Positions 28,885 to 40,103 of a stretch of DNA of 64,000 bases are shown here, one piece after another. Under the pieces are notes generated by a model. The model saw nothing but the letters and a program-made list of their open reading frames with translations, had not been told where the DNA came from and did not search any database. The number at the start of each line of letters is the position of its first letter. Within the stretch, counting starts at the first letter, position 1. The stretch comes from Nocardioides coralli (GTDB lineage: Bacteria; Actinomycetota; Actinomycetes; Propionibacteriales; Nocardioidaceae), in contig NZ_CP082273.1 of the NCBI RefSeq assembly GCF_019880385.1, forward strand, positions 186,001 through 250,000, in the 5' to 3' direction. The position numbers were made by a program, and so were the translations under genes.

Positions 28885-30273
28885 GTGGCCACCAAGAAGG
28901 ACCTGGTCGAGGCCTATGCCTTCAGCCGGCGCCGCCTCGTCACCGCCTTCGTCTCGGGGGCGCCCGGCGGCCGCGAGGTCGAGCCGGCGCGGCCGGGTCG
29001 CTCCGTCGTCGGCGGCCTCGCCCTCGGCGTGCTCCTCATGGCGGGAGCCGCGATCGCCGGCATCTTCACCACCAACGTCGACCCCGCGTGGGCCGAGCAG
29101 CCGGGGCTGGTCGTCTCCAAGGAGGAGGCGGCGGTCTACGTCATCACCCGGTCGAGCAGCGACCCCGTGCTCCACCCGGTCCTCAACATCACCTCCGCCA
29201 AGCTGATCCTCGGCAGCGACCAGGAGCCCCAGGTCATCCCCGACTCCTACATCGACGACGAGACGATCGGCTCCGACGTCGGGATCTTCGGGGCTCCCTC
29301 TGACGTGCCCGACGTCGGGCGGCTCATCCCGAGCGGCTGGACCGGATGCGCCGACGGCCGCCAGCTGCGGCTGAGCGTGTCCGGGCAGGACACCGCGACG
29401 ACCAGCCCACCCGACGCCGGCATGCTGGTCAGGGTCGAGAACCGCCGCTACGTGGTCGCGCTCGGACGCCCCGACGACGACGGCCTCGCGCGGGCCCACA
29501 GCTACGAGGTCCCGCGCGACCGCCGCGCCGAGAACCTGCTCCGTGCCCTCGGCCTGGAGGACTTCGACGCCAAGCGGGTCAGCCAGGAGTGGCTCGACCT
29601 GCTGCCCACGGGTGGTCGCCTCGACCGCGACGCCTTCGGACTCGACGTCAGCGCCCCGCCTCTCGACATCGCCGAGGCCGGACGGCCGGTGCCGGTGGGT
29701 GCGATCGTCACCGCTCCGGACGGCACCGCCTTCCTCGCGACCCAGGACGGGTTGGAGGTGCTCGACGAGTTCGCCCGCCGCGTCTACGAGCAGGGCCGCG
29801 CCGAGCGGACCCAGGTGGTCGAGCTCGACAGCGCACCACCGCCGACCGCTGGTCGGCCGACCTACCGCGAGGCCGCCTGGCCGACGACCACGCTGGCGCA
29901 GGTGTTCGGGGAAGCCTGCCTGCGGCTGGTCACCGATGCGGGCAGCACGCCCCGGGTGGAGGTCGTCGAGGACCCCGCCGACGGTGCCGCGGCGTCGGGC
30001 AGCGACGGCCTGTCGGTGTCCGTCGACGACGGGCACGGCGCCTACGTCCTGGCAGGCGGCTGGGACGACACCGACAGCGGGCAGCCGTTCGTGGTCGACG
30101 CCAAGGGGTTCGCCTACCCGCTCGGCAGCGTGTCCGACGCTGAGCTGCTGGGCTACGCCGACTACCCCGTCCGCGTCGTCCCCGACCCGTGGATCGAGCT
30201 CTTCCGCCCCGGCGTGGAGCTCTCCGCCAACGCGGCACTCTGCGAGCCGCAGGTGGAGGCGACCGGGTGCTGA
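28885..30273 (+). CDS. eccB: Type VII secretion protein EccB
   Basis: Bitopic ESX core protein, 462 residues. The cytosolic N-terminus has the family text ATKKDLVEAYAFSRRRLVTA, then one helix near 45-65 (VVGGLALGVLLMAGAAIAG), and a large periplasmic domain of repeats. Cysteines in SGWTGC and FGEACLR may form the disulfide seen in family structures. The start is GTG 28885, three bases after eccD2. Its last seven bases overlap mycP. Confidence 0.93.
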   Translation: MATKKDLVEAYAFSRRRLVTAFVSGAPGGREVEPARPGRSVVGGLALGVLLMAGAAIAGIFTTNVDPAWAEQPGLVVSKEEAAVYVITRSSSDPVLHPVLNITSAKLILGSDQEPQVIPDSYIDDETIGSDVGIFGAPSDVPDVGRLIPSGWTGCADGRQLRLSVSGQDTATTSPPDAGMLVRVENRRYVVALGRPDDDGLARAHSYEVPRDRRAENLLRALGLEDFDAKRVSQEWLDLLPTGGRLDRDAFGLDVSAPPLDIAEAGRPVPVGAIVTAPDGTAFLATQDGLEVLDEFARRVYEQGRAERTQVVELDSAPPPTAGRPTYREAAWPTTTLAQVFGEACLRLVTDAGSTPRVEVVEDPADGAAASGSDGLSVSVDDGHGAYVLAGGWDDTDSGQPFVVDAKGFAYPLGSVSDAELLGYADYPVRVVPDPWIELFRPGVELSANAALCEPQVEATGC

Positions 30274-31490
30274 GCTCGGGCGCGGCCCTGCTGCTCGCGA
30301 CCGGTCTGCTCGTGCCGCTCGCGGCCCCCGCGGCGGCCGACCCCGGGTCGGCGTGCGACGCGGTCGGCGCCGACGTCGTCTCAGCTGAGTCCGACCTGCC
30401 GAGCCGCCCGCTCCAGCTGCTCGGCGTACCCCGCGCCACGGAGCTGCTGGAGCAGCGGGGGATCACGCCCGGCGAGGGCGTCGGCGTGGCCGTCATCGAC
30501 TCCGGGGTCGCCCCGGCGGCCCGTGAGCGGATGGACGTCGTGGCGCCGCGGAGCTGGGCCAGCGGCGACCACGACAGCGCCCACGGCACCACGGTGGCGG
30601 GTCTGGTCGCCGGCCGTCCGCGGGAGGACGGCAAGCCGATCGGGGTGGCGCCGGGGGCGCGGATCGTCGATCTCCGGGTCTACACGGCCCCGGACGACAG
30701 CGACACCGGTGGCATCCCCTCCGGTGAGGTGGTGAGTGCGCTGCGCTGGCTGGCGAGGAACGCGGCAGACCTCGAGGTCGGCGTAGCGGTGATGGCCTTC
30801 GACCTGGGCGGCGACGCCCCCGGCCTGAAGCGCGCCGTACGCCGGCTGGTGGCTGCGGATGTGGTGGTGGTCGGCGCCGGTGGCAACCGCGTCGACGGAA
30901 CGGGCGAGCCCGCCCCGCCCGGCGAGGACGCCCGCGGCACCGTCTACCCGGCGGCGTACGACGAGGAGGTGCTGGCGGTGGGTGCGACCGGCACCGGGTT
31001 CACCGACGACGCCAGCACCTCGGTGCTGCTCAACAGTGACATCGACGTCGCCGTCCCGACCCACCAGGCGGTGTCGGTGGCCCGCAACGGCCGGGCCTGC
31101 TACGTCGAGGGCGTGGCGACGTCGTGGGCCGCCGGCCTCGCGGCGGGCGTGGTCGCGCTGGCCCGGTCGGCCCACCCCGACCTGGACGCCGCCCAGATCC
31201 AGGCCCGTCTGATCCGGACGGCCGACGGCAGCCCGGAGGCACAGACGCGTGCCACCGGTGCCGGCGTGCTGCAACCCGTGGAGGCGTTGACCCGACGGTC
31301 CGGTGGCGACGACGACGGCGACGGCTTGGTGCACGCCGACAGCGGCGCGGGACGTGCGGAGGCTCCGACCGACCCGGTCGACCCCGTCGCCGGGGTGCTC
31401 GCCGACGCTCGCTGGTGGGGGCTGCTGGGGGGTGGCCTCCTGGTCGTCGCCCTGGTGCTGCGGCCGCTGCTGGCCCGGCGGCGCTCCTGA
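30267..31490 (+). CDS. mycP: Type VII secretion-associated serine protease, mycosin
   Basis: Subtilisin-like protease anchored outside the membrane, 407 residues. It needs a signal peptide (ALLLATGLLVPLAAPAAA), a catalytic Asp in VAVIDSG, a His in AHGTTVAG and a Ser in GVATSWAAG, all visible; the usual GTSxAaP motif is changed to ATSWAAG. A C-terminal helix (LLGGGLLVVALVLRPLL) ends in a basic tail. GTG 30267 is chosen because it gives a full signal peptide and overlaps eccB by seven bases. It stabilises the ESX complex and cleaves some substrates in mycobacteria. Confidence 0.9.
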   Translation: MLSSGAALLLATGLLVPLAAPAAADPGSACDAVGADVVSAESDLPSRPLQLLGVPRATELLEQRGITPGEGVGVAVIDSGVAPAARERMDVVAPRSWASGDHDSAHGTTVAGLVAGRPREDGKPIGVAPGARIVDLRVYTAPDDSDTGGIPSGEVVSALRWLARNAADLEVGVAVMAFDLGGDAPGLKRAVRRLVAADVVVVGAGGNRVDGTGEPAPPGEDARGTVYPAAYDEEVLAVGATGTGFTDDASTSVLLNSDIDVAVPTHQAVSVARNGRACYVEGVATSWAAGLAAGVVALARSAHPDLDAAQIQARLIRTADGSPEAQTRATGAGVLQPVEALTRRSGGDDDGDGLVHADSGAGRAEAPTDPVDPVAGVLADARWWGLLGGGLLVVALVLRPLLARRRS

Positions 31491-31541
31491 GGCTCGCGGT
31501 GGCATCCTGTCGCTGAGCCCCGGCCGGGAGACGAGGAACCC

Positions 31542-32729
31542 ATGACGAGCACCGCACTGCCTCCGTTCGACCCGATCGACCCCGCGGGGATCGACGACCT
31601 GCTGTCGGTGGAGGAGCGGGCCGTGCGCGACACGGTGCGCCGGTTCTGCGAGGACCGGGTGCTGCCGCACGTGGCGACCTGGTTCGACGATGCCGAGATC
31701 CCGGATGCCCGCGGGCTGACCAAGGAGCTCGGGTCGCACGGGCTGCTGGGGATGCACCTGACCGGCTACGGCTGCGCCGGCATGAGCGCGACGGCGTACG
31801 GGCTGGCATGCCTGGAGCTCGAGGCAGCCGACTCCGGCGTGAGGTCGCTGGTGTCGGTGCAGGGGTCGCTCGCGATGTACCCGATCTGGCGCTTCGGCTC
31901 CGAGGAGCAGAAGCAGGAGTGGCTGCCCCGGATGGCGGCGGGGGAGGCGGTCGGTTGCTTCGGACTCACCGAGCCCGATGCCGGGTCGGACCCGGGCAGC
32001 ATGCGGACCCGCGCCCGCCGCGACGGTGACGACTGGGTGCTCGACGGGCGCAAGCTCTGGATCACCAACGGCTCGCTCGCCGACGTCGCGGTCGTGTGGG
32101 CGCAGACCGACGAGTGGATCCGCGGCTTCGTGGTGCCGACCAGGACGCCGGGGTTCTCGGCTCACGACATCGAGCACAAGCTGTCGCTGCGCGCCTCGAC
32201 CACCAGCGAGCTCGTCCTCGACGGCGTCCGGCTGCCGGCGACCGCCGTCCTGCCCGAGGTGGTGGGGCTCAAGGGGCCGTTGTCGTGCCTCAACGAGGCT
32301 CGCTTCGGGATCACGTGGGGGGCGATGGGCGCCGCCCGGGCCTCGTACGCCGCCGCAGTCTCCTACGCCCGCGAGCGCACCCAGTTCGGCCGGCCGATCG
32401 GCGGCTTCCAGCTCACCCAGCAGAAGCTGGCCGACATGGCGGTCGAGTACACCCTCGGCGTCATGCTCGCCCTGCACCTGGCCCGGCGAAAGGAGGCCGG
32501 GACCCTGCGGCCGGAGCAGGTGAGCCTCGGCAAGCTCAACAACGTCCGCAAGGCGCTGGAGATCTGCCGGACCGCGCGGACCGTGCTCGGCGCCAACGGG
32601 ATCTCGCTGGAGTACCCCGTGATCCGGCACGCCGCCAACCTCGAGTCGGTGCTGACCTACGAGGGCACCGTCGAGATGCACACGCTCGTCCTCGGCCAGG
32701 CGATCACCGGCGAGTCCGCCTTCCGCTGA
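31542..32729 (+). CDS. gcdH: Glutaryl-CoA dehydrogenase-type acyl-CoA dehydrogenase
   Basis: A 395-residue FAD enzyme that would oxidise and decarboxylate glutaryl-CoA to crotonyl-CoA in lysine/tryptophan breakdown. The catalytic base is Glu374 in TYEGTVEMH, the FAD segment GCFGLTEPDAGSDPGSM, and the substrate pocket SGVRSLVSVQGSLAMY matches GcdH, including Arg and Ser near the carboxylate. ATG 31542 has GAGGAA upstream. The gene follows mycP by 51 bases but is unrelated. Other members of the acyl-CoA dehydrogenase family remain possible, but the RSLVSVQ text favours GcdH. Confidence 0.85.
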   Translation: MTSTALPPFDPIDPAGIDDLLSVEERAVRDTVRRFCEDRVLPHVATWFDDAEIPDARGLTKELGSHGLLGMHLTGYGCAGMSATAYGLACLELEAADSGVRSLVSVQGSLAMYPIWRFGSEEQKQEWLPRMAAGEAVGCFGLTEPDAGSDPGSMRTRARRDGDDWVLDGRKLWITNGSLADVAVVWAQTDEWIRGFVVPTRTPGFSAHDIEHKLSLRASTTSELVLDGVRLPATAVLPEVVGLKGPLSCLNEARFGITWGAMGAARASYAAAVSYARERTQFGRPIGGFQLTQQKLADMAVEYTLGVMLALHLARRKEAGTLRPEQVSLGKLNNVRKALEICRTARTVLGANGISLEYPVIRHAANLESVLTYEGTVEMHTLVLGQAITGESAFR

Positions 32730-32758
32730 CGTCGCCGTGCCGTCCCCGACAACGACAT

Positions 32759-32788
32759 CGGCCCGAACCGCTGACGCGGTCCGGGCCG
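32759..32788. terminator. Shared terminator of gcdH and tRNA-Ser(GGA)
   Basis: CGGCCCGAACCGC and GCGGTCCGGGCCG pair around TGAC, with one internal mismatch. It lies 30 bases after gcdH and just beyond the 3' end of the convergent tRNA, so it can stop both. Confidence 0.6.
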
Positions 32789-32795
32789 AGTGTGC

Positions 32796-32884
32796 TGGCG
32801 GAGGATAGGGGATTCGAACCCCTGAGGGCTGTTAACCCAACCCGCTTTCCAAGCGAGCGCCATAGGCCACTAGGCGAATCCTCC
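32796..32884 (-). tRNA. tRNA-Ser(GGA), with CCA encoded
   Basis: On the minus strand the acceptor GGAGGAT pairs with ATCCTCC, followed by discriminator G and CCA (32796-32798). The anticodon loop in CTTGGAAAG reads GGA (UCC/UCU codons). A long variable arm makes it a class II tRNA. The -10 box TAACCT (32892-32897) ends seven bases upstream. Confidence 0.97.
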
Positions 32885-32891
32885 GCGGAGG

Positions 32892-32897
32892 AGGTTA
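32892..32897 (-). promoter_or_regulatory. -10 box of tRNA-Ser(GGA)
   Basis: TAACCT on the minus strand, seven bases before the mature 5' end; the spacing equals that at the tRNA-Ser(CGA) gene. Confidence 0.4.
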
Positions 32898-32966
32898 CCG
32901 GGCACCGCGGGCGTTGCCGAAATCAGGCGTGACCCACCCCTGCCGTGCAGCAGGACCCGGCCCGGG

Positions 32967-32995
32967 TTGGTGGTGCGGACGCCCTCACCTAGACT
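32967..32995 (+). promoter_or_regulatory. ffs: Promoter of the SRP RNA gene
   Basis: TTGGTG (32967-32972), a 17-base spacer and TAGACT (32990-32995) put the start near 33003, at the first base of the predicted RNA. It is one of the clearest sigma-70-type promoters in the window. Confidence 0.6.
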
Positions 32996-33003
32996 CGGGT
33001 CAA

Positions 33004-33086
33004 CCCCCCGCGTGGCGGCACCTTGCCGAATCCCCCAGGGCCGGAAGGCAGCAAGGGCAAGCGAGCTCTGCCGGGTACGCGGGGGG
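33004..33086 (+). ncRNA. ffs: Signal recognition particle RNA, small bacterial type
   Basis: The 4.5S RNA core that binds Ffh is plain: GCCGAATCCCCCAGGGCC then GGAAGGCAGCAAGGGC, the conserved asymmetric and symmetric loops. The ends CCCCCCGCGT (33004-33013) and ACGCGGGGGG (33077-33086) pair to close the hairpin. The RNA directs membrane proteins to the Sec translocon. It precedes dnaX as in many actinobacteria. Confidence 0.93.
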
Positions 33087-33145
33087 CCTTTCATGCCCGG
33101 AGGATGTCTGCGGGAGGACCGCTACCCGCTGTCACACCGGGTGGT

Positions 33146-33151
33146 TAGGGT
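33146..33151 (+). promoter_or_regulatory. dnaX: -10 box of leaderless dnaX
   Basis: TAGGGT ends six bases before the GTG at 33158; there is no ribosome site. Confidence 0.5.
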
Positions 33152-33157
33152 TCACAC

Positions 33158-35095
33158 GTGGAGTCACCACTCGCCCTCTACCGCCGCTATCGGCCCGAGA
33201 CGTTCGCCGACGTCATCGGTCAGGACCACGTGACGACTCCGCTGCGTGCCGCGCTGGCCAACAACCGCGTCAACCACGCCTACCTGTTCTCGGGTCCGCG
33301 CGGCTGCGGCAAGACCACCTCGGCCCGGATCCTCGCCCGCGCCCTCAACTGCGCCCAGGCGCCGACGCCGGATCCCTGCGGCGAGTGCGAGAGCTGCCGC
33401 GACCTGGCCCGGGGAGGCCCCGGCTCGATCGACGTCATCGAGATCGACGCCGCCTCCCACGGTGGTGTCGACGACGCGCGCGAGCTGCGGGAGAAGGCGT
33501 TCTTCGCCCCCGTCCGGAGCGCCTACAAGGTCTACATCATCGACGAGGCCCACATGGTGACCACGCAGGGCTTCAACGCCCTGCTCAAGCTGGTCGAGGA
33601 GCCCCCGCCGCACCTGCGCTTCATCTTCGCGACGACCGAGCCGGAGAAGGTCATCCCGACCATCCGCTCCCGCACCCACCACTACCCCTTCCGGCTGATC
33701 CCGCCACGGTCGCTCGCGGCCTACCTCTCCGAGATCTGCGAGCAGGAGGGCGTCAGCGTCGAGCCGGCGGCGCTGCCGCTGATCGTCCGGGCGGGTGCCG
33801 GGTCGGCGCGCGACTCGCTCTCGGTGCTCGACCAGCTGCTGGGCGGGGCGGGTCCGGAGGGGATCACCCACGACCTGGCGACCGGCCTCCTCGGCTACAC
33901 GCCCACCTCGCTCCTCGACGACGTCGTCGACGCGTTCGCCGCCGGTGACGGCGCCGCGGTGTTCGGTGTGGTCGACCGGGTGATCGAGACCGGTCAGGAC
34001 CCCCGCCGGTTCACCGAGGACCTGCTCCGCCGGCTGCGCGACCTGGTCATCGTCGCCGCCGTCCCCGACGCCCCGGCCAGCGGGCTGATCGACGTCTCCG
34101 AGGACCAGGCCGACCGGCTGGTGGCCCAGGCCGCCCGGTTCGGCCCGGCCGAGCTGAGCCGCGCCGCCGACCTCGTCGCCACCGGGCTCACCGAGATGCG
34201 CGGGGCCACGGCGCCACGGCTGCTGCTCGAGCTGATCTGCGCCCGCGTGCTGCTGCCCGGCGCCGACTCCTCCGAGGCCGGCGTGCTGGCCCGGGTCGAC
34301 CGGCTCGAGAAGCGGGCCGCGATCGCGGGCGGCGCACCCAGCCCGGCACCGGTCCGGGAGGACCCCGCACCCGAGGCGGCCCAGCACCCCGTGCAGCCCG
34401 TGGACGAGGAGCCCACGCCGCCGCCCGAGCCCGTCGCGGAGGCGGCGCCCCCGCCGCCCCCACCGCCGGCGCCCGACCCGGAGCCGGTGGTGCCTCCCGC
34501 GCCCGTCAGTGAGGAGCCGGCCGTGCCGGCCGCCGCCACGTCCGGCGGGCTCAGCCTCGTCGAGGTACGCCGGCTGTGGCCCGACGTGGTCGAGGCCACC
34601 AAGCTGCGGCGCCGGGTGGCGTGGATGCACCTCACCCAGAACTCCCAGGTCGTCGCCGTCGACGGCAACGTGCTCACGCTCGGCTTCTCCAACGTCGGCG
34701 CGCGTGACTCCTTCGTCAACGGCGGCTGCGACGAGATCCTCCGGCAGGCGGCCATCGACGTGGCCGGTGTCGACTGGACGGTCGAGGCCATCGTCGACCC
34801 GGGAGCGGGTGGCCAACCGGTCGCCGAGTCCTCGGCGCCCGCGTCACCCCCGGCGGGCGAGGACGCCCCGCCCCCGCCGCGGCCGGCGGCCGACTCCAGC
34901 GCCGCGGCCCGCGAGGCGATCCGCGAGACCCGCCCGGCCGGGCCCCCCGATGCCGACGACGGCCGCCCGTCGGCCGAGGCCGACCAGGCCGTCCATCCCG
35001 ACGACCCCGAGGCGGACAGCAGCGGCCTCGCCGGAGCCGAGCTGCTCCAGCGCGAGCTCGGCGCCGAGGTGATCGAGGAGATCCGTCATTCCTGA
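33158..35095 (+). CDS. dnaX: DNA polymerase III subunits gamma and tau
   Basis: Clamp-loader ATPase, 645 residues. Walker A GPRGCGKT is at 46-53. Zinc cysteines 65, 74, 77 and 80 are in LNCAQ and CGECESC. Walker B is YIIDEAHM, and the SRC-like sensor is GSARDSLSVLDQLL. Residues about 400-460 and 555-620 are Pro/Ala-rich linkers around a small domain (LSLVEVRRLWPDVVEATKLRR) like the tau C-terminal region. No slippery A-rich sequence is present, so a separate gamma product by frameshift is unlikely. The GTG start is leaderless. It leads dnaX-ybaB-recR-DUF5063. Confidence 0.96.
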   Translation: MESPLALYRRYRPETFADVIGQDHVTTPLRAALANNRVNHAYLFSGPRGCGKTTSARILARALNCAQAPTPDPCGECESCRDLARGGPGSIDVIEIDAASHGGVDDARELREKAFFAPVRSAYKVYIIDEAHMVTTQGFNALLKLVEEPPPHLRFIFATTEPEKVIPTIRSRTHHYPFRLIPPRSLAAYLSEICEQEGVSVEPAALPLIVRAGAGSARDSLSVLDQLLGGAGPEGITHDLATGLLGYTPTSLLDDVVDAFAAGDGAAVFGVVDRVIETGQDPRRFTEDLLRRLRDLVIVAAVPDAPASGLIDVSEDQADRLVAQAARFGPAELSRAADLVATGLTEMRGATAPRLLLELICARVLLPGADSSEAGVLARVDRLEKRAAIAGGAPSPAPVREDPAPEAAQHPVQPVDEEPTPPPEPVAEAAPPPPPPPAPDPEPVVPPAPVSEEPAVPAAATSGGLSLVEVRRLWPDVVEATKLRRRVAWMHLTQNSQVVAVDGNVLTLGFSNVGARDSFVNGGCDEILRQAAIDVAGVDWTVEAIVDPGAGGQPVAESSAPASPPAGEDAPPPPRPAADSSAAAREAIRETRPAGPPDADDGRPSAEADQAVHPDDPEADSSGLAGAELLQRELGAEVIEEIRHS

Positions 35096-35140
35096 CCCCG
35101 CCCCGTCCACACGACCGACTTCGACAGAGGTGACCCCACG

Positions 35141-35515
35141 ATGACCCAGAACCCCTTCGACGCCCTCGGGGGCGGTGGCTTCGACATGAACGCCCTGCTC
35201 CAGCAGGCCCAGCAGATGCAGGAGCAGCTCGAGAGCGCGCAGGCGCAGCTGGCCGAGACCGAGGTCGAGGGCACCGTCGCCGGCGGCGCCGTGACCGTCA
35301 AGGTCAACGGCGTCGGCGAGCTCGTCGGCGTCCAGATCAAGGCCGGCGGCTTCGACGGCTCCGACGCCGACGACCTGTCCGACCTCGGCGACATGATCGT
35401 CGCCGCCTACCGCGACGCGAAGGCCCAGGCCGACTCGATGGCCTCCGAGGTGCTGGGGCCGCTCGCCGGCGGCGGTGGCCTGCCCGGCGGCGGGCTGCCC
35501 GGCCTGGGGCAGTAG
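35141..35515 (+). CDS. ybaB: YbaB/EbfC-family nucleoid-associated protein
   Basis: A 124-residue DNA-binding dimer that coats the chromosome and sits between dnaX and recR in most bacteria. The family text is [16 protein letters not shown], then [20 protein letters not shown] and [18 protein letters not shown]. The tail is Gly/Leu-rich ([15 protein letters not shown]). It starts 45 bases after dnaX. Confidence 0.95.
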   Translation: MTQNPFDALGGGGFDMNALLQQAQQMQEQLESAQAQLAETEVEGTVAGGAVTVKVNGVGELVGVQIKAGGFDGSDADDLSDLGDMIVAAYRDAKAQADSMASEVLGPLAGGGGLPGGGLPGLGQ

Positions 35516-35522
35516 GGGCTCG

Positions 35523-36122
35523 ATGTACGAGGGCATCGTCCAGGACCTCATCGACGAGCTCGGCCGGCTGCCCGGGGTCGGGCCGAAGAGCGCCCAGCGG
35601 ATCGCGTTCCACCTGCTGCAGGCCGAGCCCGCCGACGTACGCCGCCTCGCCGATGTGCTGGTGGAGGTCAAGGCGAAGGTCCGCTTCTGCAACACCTGCT
35701 TCAACGTCTCCGAGGCCGAGCAGTGCCGGATCTGCAGCGACCCGCGCCGCGACGGCACGCTGCTCTGCGTGGTCGAGGAGTACAAGGACGTCGTCGCCAT
35801 CGAGCGGACCCGCGAGTTCCGTGGTCGCTACCACGTTCTCGGCGGGGCGATCTCGCCCATCGACGGCATCGGTCCCGACCAGCTGCGCATCAAGGAGCTG
35901 CTCCAGCGGCTCGCAGACGGCACGGTCACCGAGGTGATCCTGGCCACCGACCCCAACCTCGAGGGGGAGGCGACCGCGACCTACCTCACGCGGCTGCTGC
36001 GGGACGTGGGGTTGCGCGTGACGCGCCTGGCGAGTGGACTGCCCGTAGGAGGGGACCTCGAGTACGCCGACGAGGTCACCCTGGGACGAGCGTTCGCAGG
36101 GAGGCGGTCAGCCGATGACTGA
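35523..36122 (+). CDS. recR: Recombination protein RecR
   Basis: Gap-repair protein that works with RecF/RecO to load RecA; 199 residues. It has a helix-hairpin-helix ([19 protein letters not shown]), a four-cysteine zinc finger ([16 protein letters not shown]) and a Toprim domain ([30 protein letters not shown]). ATG 35523 is seven bases after ybaB. Its 3' end overlaps the next gene by eight bases. Confidence 0.96.
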   Translation: MYEGIVQDLIDELGRLPGVGPKSAQRIAFHLLQAEPADVRRLADVLVEVKAKVRFCNTCFNVSEAEQCRICSDPRRDGTLLCVVEEYKDVVAIERTREFRGRYHVLGGAISPIDGIGPDQLRIKELLQRLADGTVTEVILATDPNLEGEATATYLTRLLRDVGLRVTRLASGLPVGGDLEYADEVTLGRAFAGRRSADD

Positions 36123-36708
36123 GACAGGCGCTGCGCCGACAGCCGACGTCGGGTTCGCCCAGCAGATCGCCGACCAGGTCGAGTCGTTCCTGCTGGCGCT
36201 GCGGGCGATCGCCTCCGAGAACGACGGCGGCCGGGCCATCTCGCTGCTGCTGCTGGAGATCTCCCAGATCCTCCTCGCGGGGGCCCGCCTGGGCGCCCAG
36301 CAGGACATCCTGCCGCGCTCGGAGTACCAGCCCGACGTCGGACCCGAGGCCGACATCGACGACATGCGACTCCGCCTGGCCGGCATGCTCGGTGACGTCG
36401 ACACCTACAGCTTCGTGTTCGACCCCTACGTGCCGGAGGTGGTCGAGAGCCAGCTCTCCGACGACCTGACCTCGATCGCCACCGACCTCGAGAACGGCCT
36501 GCGCCACTACCGCAGCGGCAACATCACCGAGGCGCTGTGGTGGTGGCAGTTCTCCTACGTCAACTCGTGGGGCAACCTGGCGGGTGCCGCGCTCAACGCG
36601 CTCCTGTCCGTGGTCTCCCACGACCGGCTCGACATCGACATCGAGGCCGAGAAGGAGCAGATCGAGGCTGCTGAGGCGGTGCTGGACGTCGACGAGCCCG
36701 AGGTCTGA
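36115..36708 (+). CDS. DUF5063 protein
   Basis: A 197-residue acidic, helical protein of the DUF5063 family, whose function is unknown. It is regularly found after recR in actinobacteria. Conserved stretches are [36 protein letters not shown] and [19 protein letters not shown]. The start overlaps the end of recR by eight bases, so it is translationally coupled; a link to recombination repair is only suggested by this. Confidence 0.85.
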   Translation: MTETGAAPTADVGFAQQIADQVESFLLALRAIASENDGGRAISLLLLEISQILLAGARLGAQQDILPRSEYQPDVGPEADIDDMRLRLAGMLGDVDTYSFVFDPYVPEVVESQLSDDLTSIATDLENGLRHYRSGNITEALWWWQFSYVNSWGNLAGAALNALLSVVSHDRLDIDIEAEKEQIEAAEAVLDVDEPEV

Positions 36709-36715
36709 CCGCCAG

Positions 36716-39070
<2,355 letters not shown>

Positions 39071-39088
39071 GCAACCCTGCCCGGCGCC

Positions 39089-39808
39089 TCAGCGGTGCAT
39101 GTCGTCGCCCGGGTCGGCGTCCACGAAGTTCGTGGTCACCCAGTGCGAGAGCGTGTAGGCCCCGGCCCCCACGACGGGGATGACCAGCGCCATCCACCAC
39201 GCGAAGAGCAGCTCGACCAGGAACACCAGGGCGATCACCGCGATCAGGCCGACCCCGAGGAAGCTCGTGCTCCCTGCCGCCTCCTCGAGGCCGAAGGCGG
39301 AGAGCAGCCACTGACCCAGCACGACCATCACGATCGCGATGGCCAGCAGCAGGAAGAAGCCCGGGTCGCCGCACGAGGACGTGCCCTGGACGACCTCGCA
39401 GAGACGCAGCGAGGCCCAGGTGGCAGCGACGGTCAGGATGCCGATGACCAGCCCAGTGACGGCTGCGGCGGGCAGTCCGCCGATGGCCGGCAGCACCGGC
39501 GTACGCCGACGCGGTGCCGCGTCCTCGGCCGTGACGACCTGCTCGGTCGCGGTCTGCGTCACGCGCGCCGGCTGGGGTGCCGGTTCGGACCGGGGAGTCG
39601 GGGCGGCCGCGGGCGGCGGGACCGCCTCGGCCACCGGCGCGGTGTCCGGCGTCGGCTCAGCAGCCGGCTCCTCCTCGGCGACCCGATCCGGCTCGGGTGC
39701 CTCCGGGGAGGGATCCACCGGCTCCGACGCCCGGCGCTTGCGCCGCAGTCCGAAGGACGGCAACTCCAGGGACGGGCCGTCGTCGCCGCCGGTCTCCTTG
39801 TCCGCCAT
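39089..39808 (-). CDS. Proline-rich membrane protein of unknown function
   Basis: A 239-residue protein that I do not recognise. Residues 1-110 are charged then Pro/Ala/Glu-rich and likely disordered (PEAPEPDRVAEEEPAAEPTP). Four hydrophobic segments follow (AAAVTGLVIGILTVAATWA; FFLLLAIAIVMVVLGQWLL; LGVGLIAVIALVFLVELLFA; WWMALVIPVVGAGAYTLS), with a cysteine pair in LCEVVQGTSSC between the first two. It converges on asd. ATG 39808 lies seven bases after a CACACT box. Confidence 0.7.
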   Translation of the reverse strand: MADKETGGDDGPSLELPSFGLRRKRRASEPVDPSPEAPEPDRVAEEEPAAEPTPDTAPVAEAVPPPAAAPTPRSEPAPQPARVTQTATEQVVTAEDAAPRRRTPVLPAIGGLPAAAVTGLVIGILTVAATWASLRLCEVVQGTSSCGDPGFFLLLAIAIVMVVLGQWLLSAFGLEEAAGSTSFLGVGLIAVIALVFLVELLFAWWMALVIPVVGAGAYTLSHWVTTNFVDADPGDDMHR

Positions 39809-39834
39809 GCGCCGCAGTGTGCCAGAAATGCCGT

Positions 39835-39870
39835 CGGCGCACGGCCACCGAAACGGTGGACCGTGCGCCG
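39835..39870 (-). terminator. Terminator of tRNA-Pro
   Basis: CGGCGCACGGCCACCG and CGGTGGACCGTGCGCCG form a 16-base-pair stem with one bulged A around an AAA loop. It lies 19 bases beyond the tRNA 3' end. Confidence 0.7.
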
Positions 39871-39888
39871 GTCGACGACTCACGTCAG

Positions 39889-39962
39889 TCGGGCTGACAG
39901 GATTTGAACCTGCGGCCTCCTCGTCCCGAACGAGGCGCGCTACCAAGCTGCGCCACAGCCCG
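39889..39962 (-). tRNA. tRNA-Pro(CGG)
   Basis: On the minus strand CGGGCTG pairs with CAGCCCG, with discriminator A; CCA is not encoded. The anticodon stem CCTCG/CGAGG closes the loop TTCGGGA, reading CGG (CCG codons). The T arm is AGGTTCAAATCCT. A TAGGGT box at 40004-40009 would give a leader of about 35 bases. Confidence 0.96.
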
Positions 39963-40103
39963 ATTGCATCCCCGGAGTGACCCTCCGGCGCGCAAGCACG
40001 GTCACCCTACCCGAGCCCTCGCGGGCCGTTGAAATCGGCCGGGGAACCGGTGAGAACCGCCGACCACGCCGGTCTGCACGGCAGCGACGAGGAGGAGGAC
40101 ACC

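Noticed and set aside
27166..30036. A 956-codon open frame on the minus strand through the type VII genes
   Set aside because: It is antisense to esx, eccD2 and eccB, rich in His/Gly/Arg/Asp without any recognisable domain, and arises from the GC-rich third codon positions of the real genes.
33158..35095. Programmed frameshift for a short gamma subunit in dnaX
   Set aside because: No A-rich slippery sequence or following hairpin seen; one continuous frame encodes the full tau-type protein.
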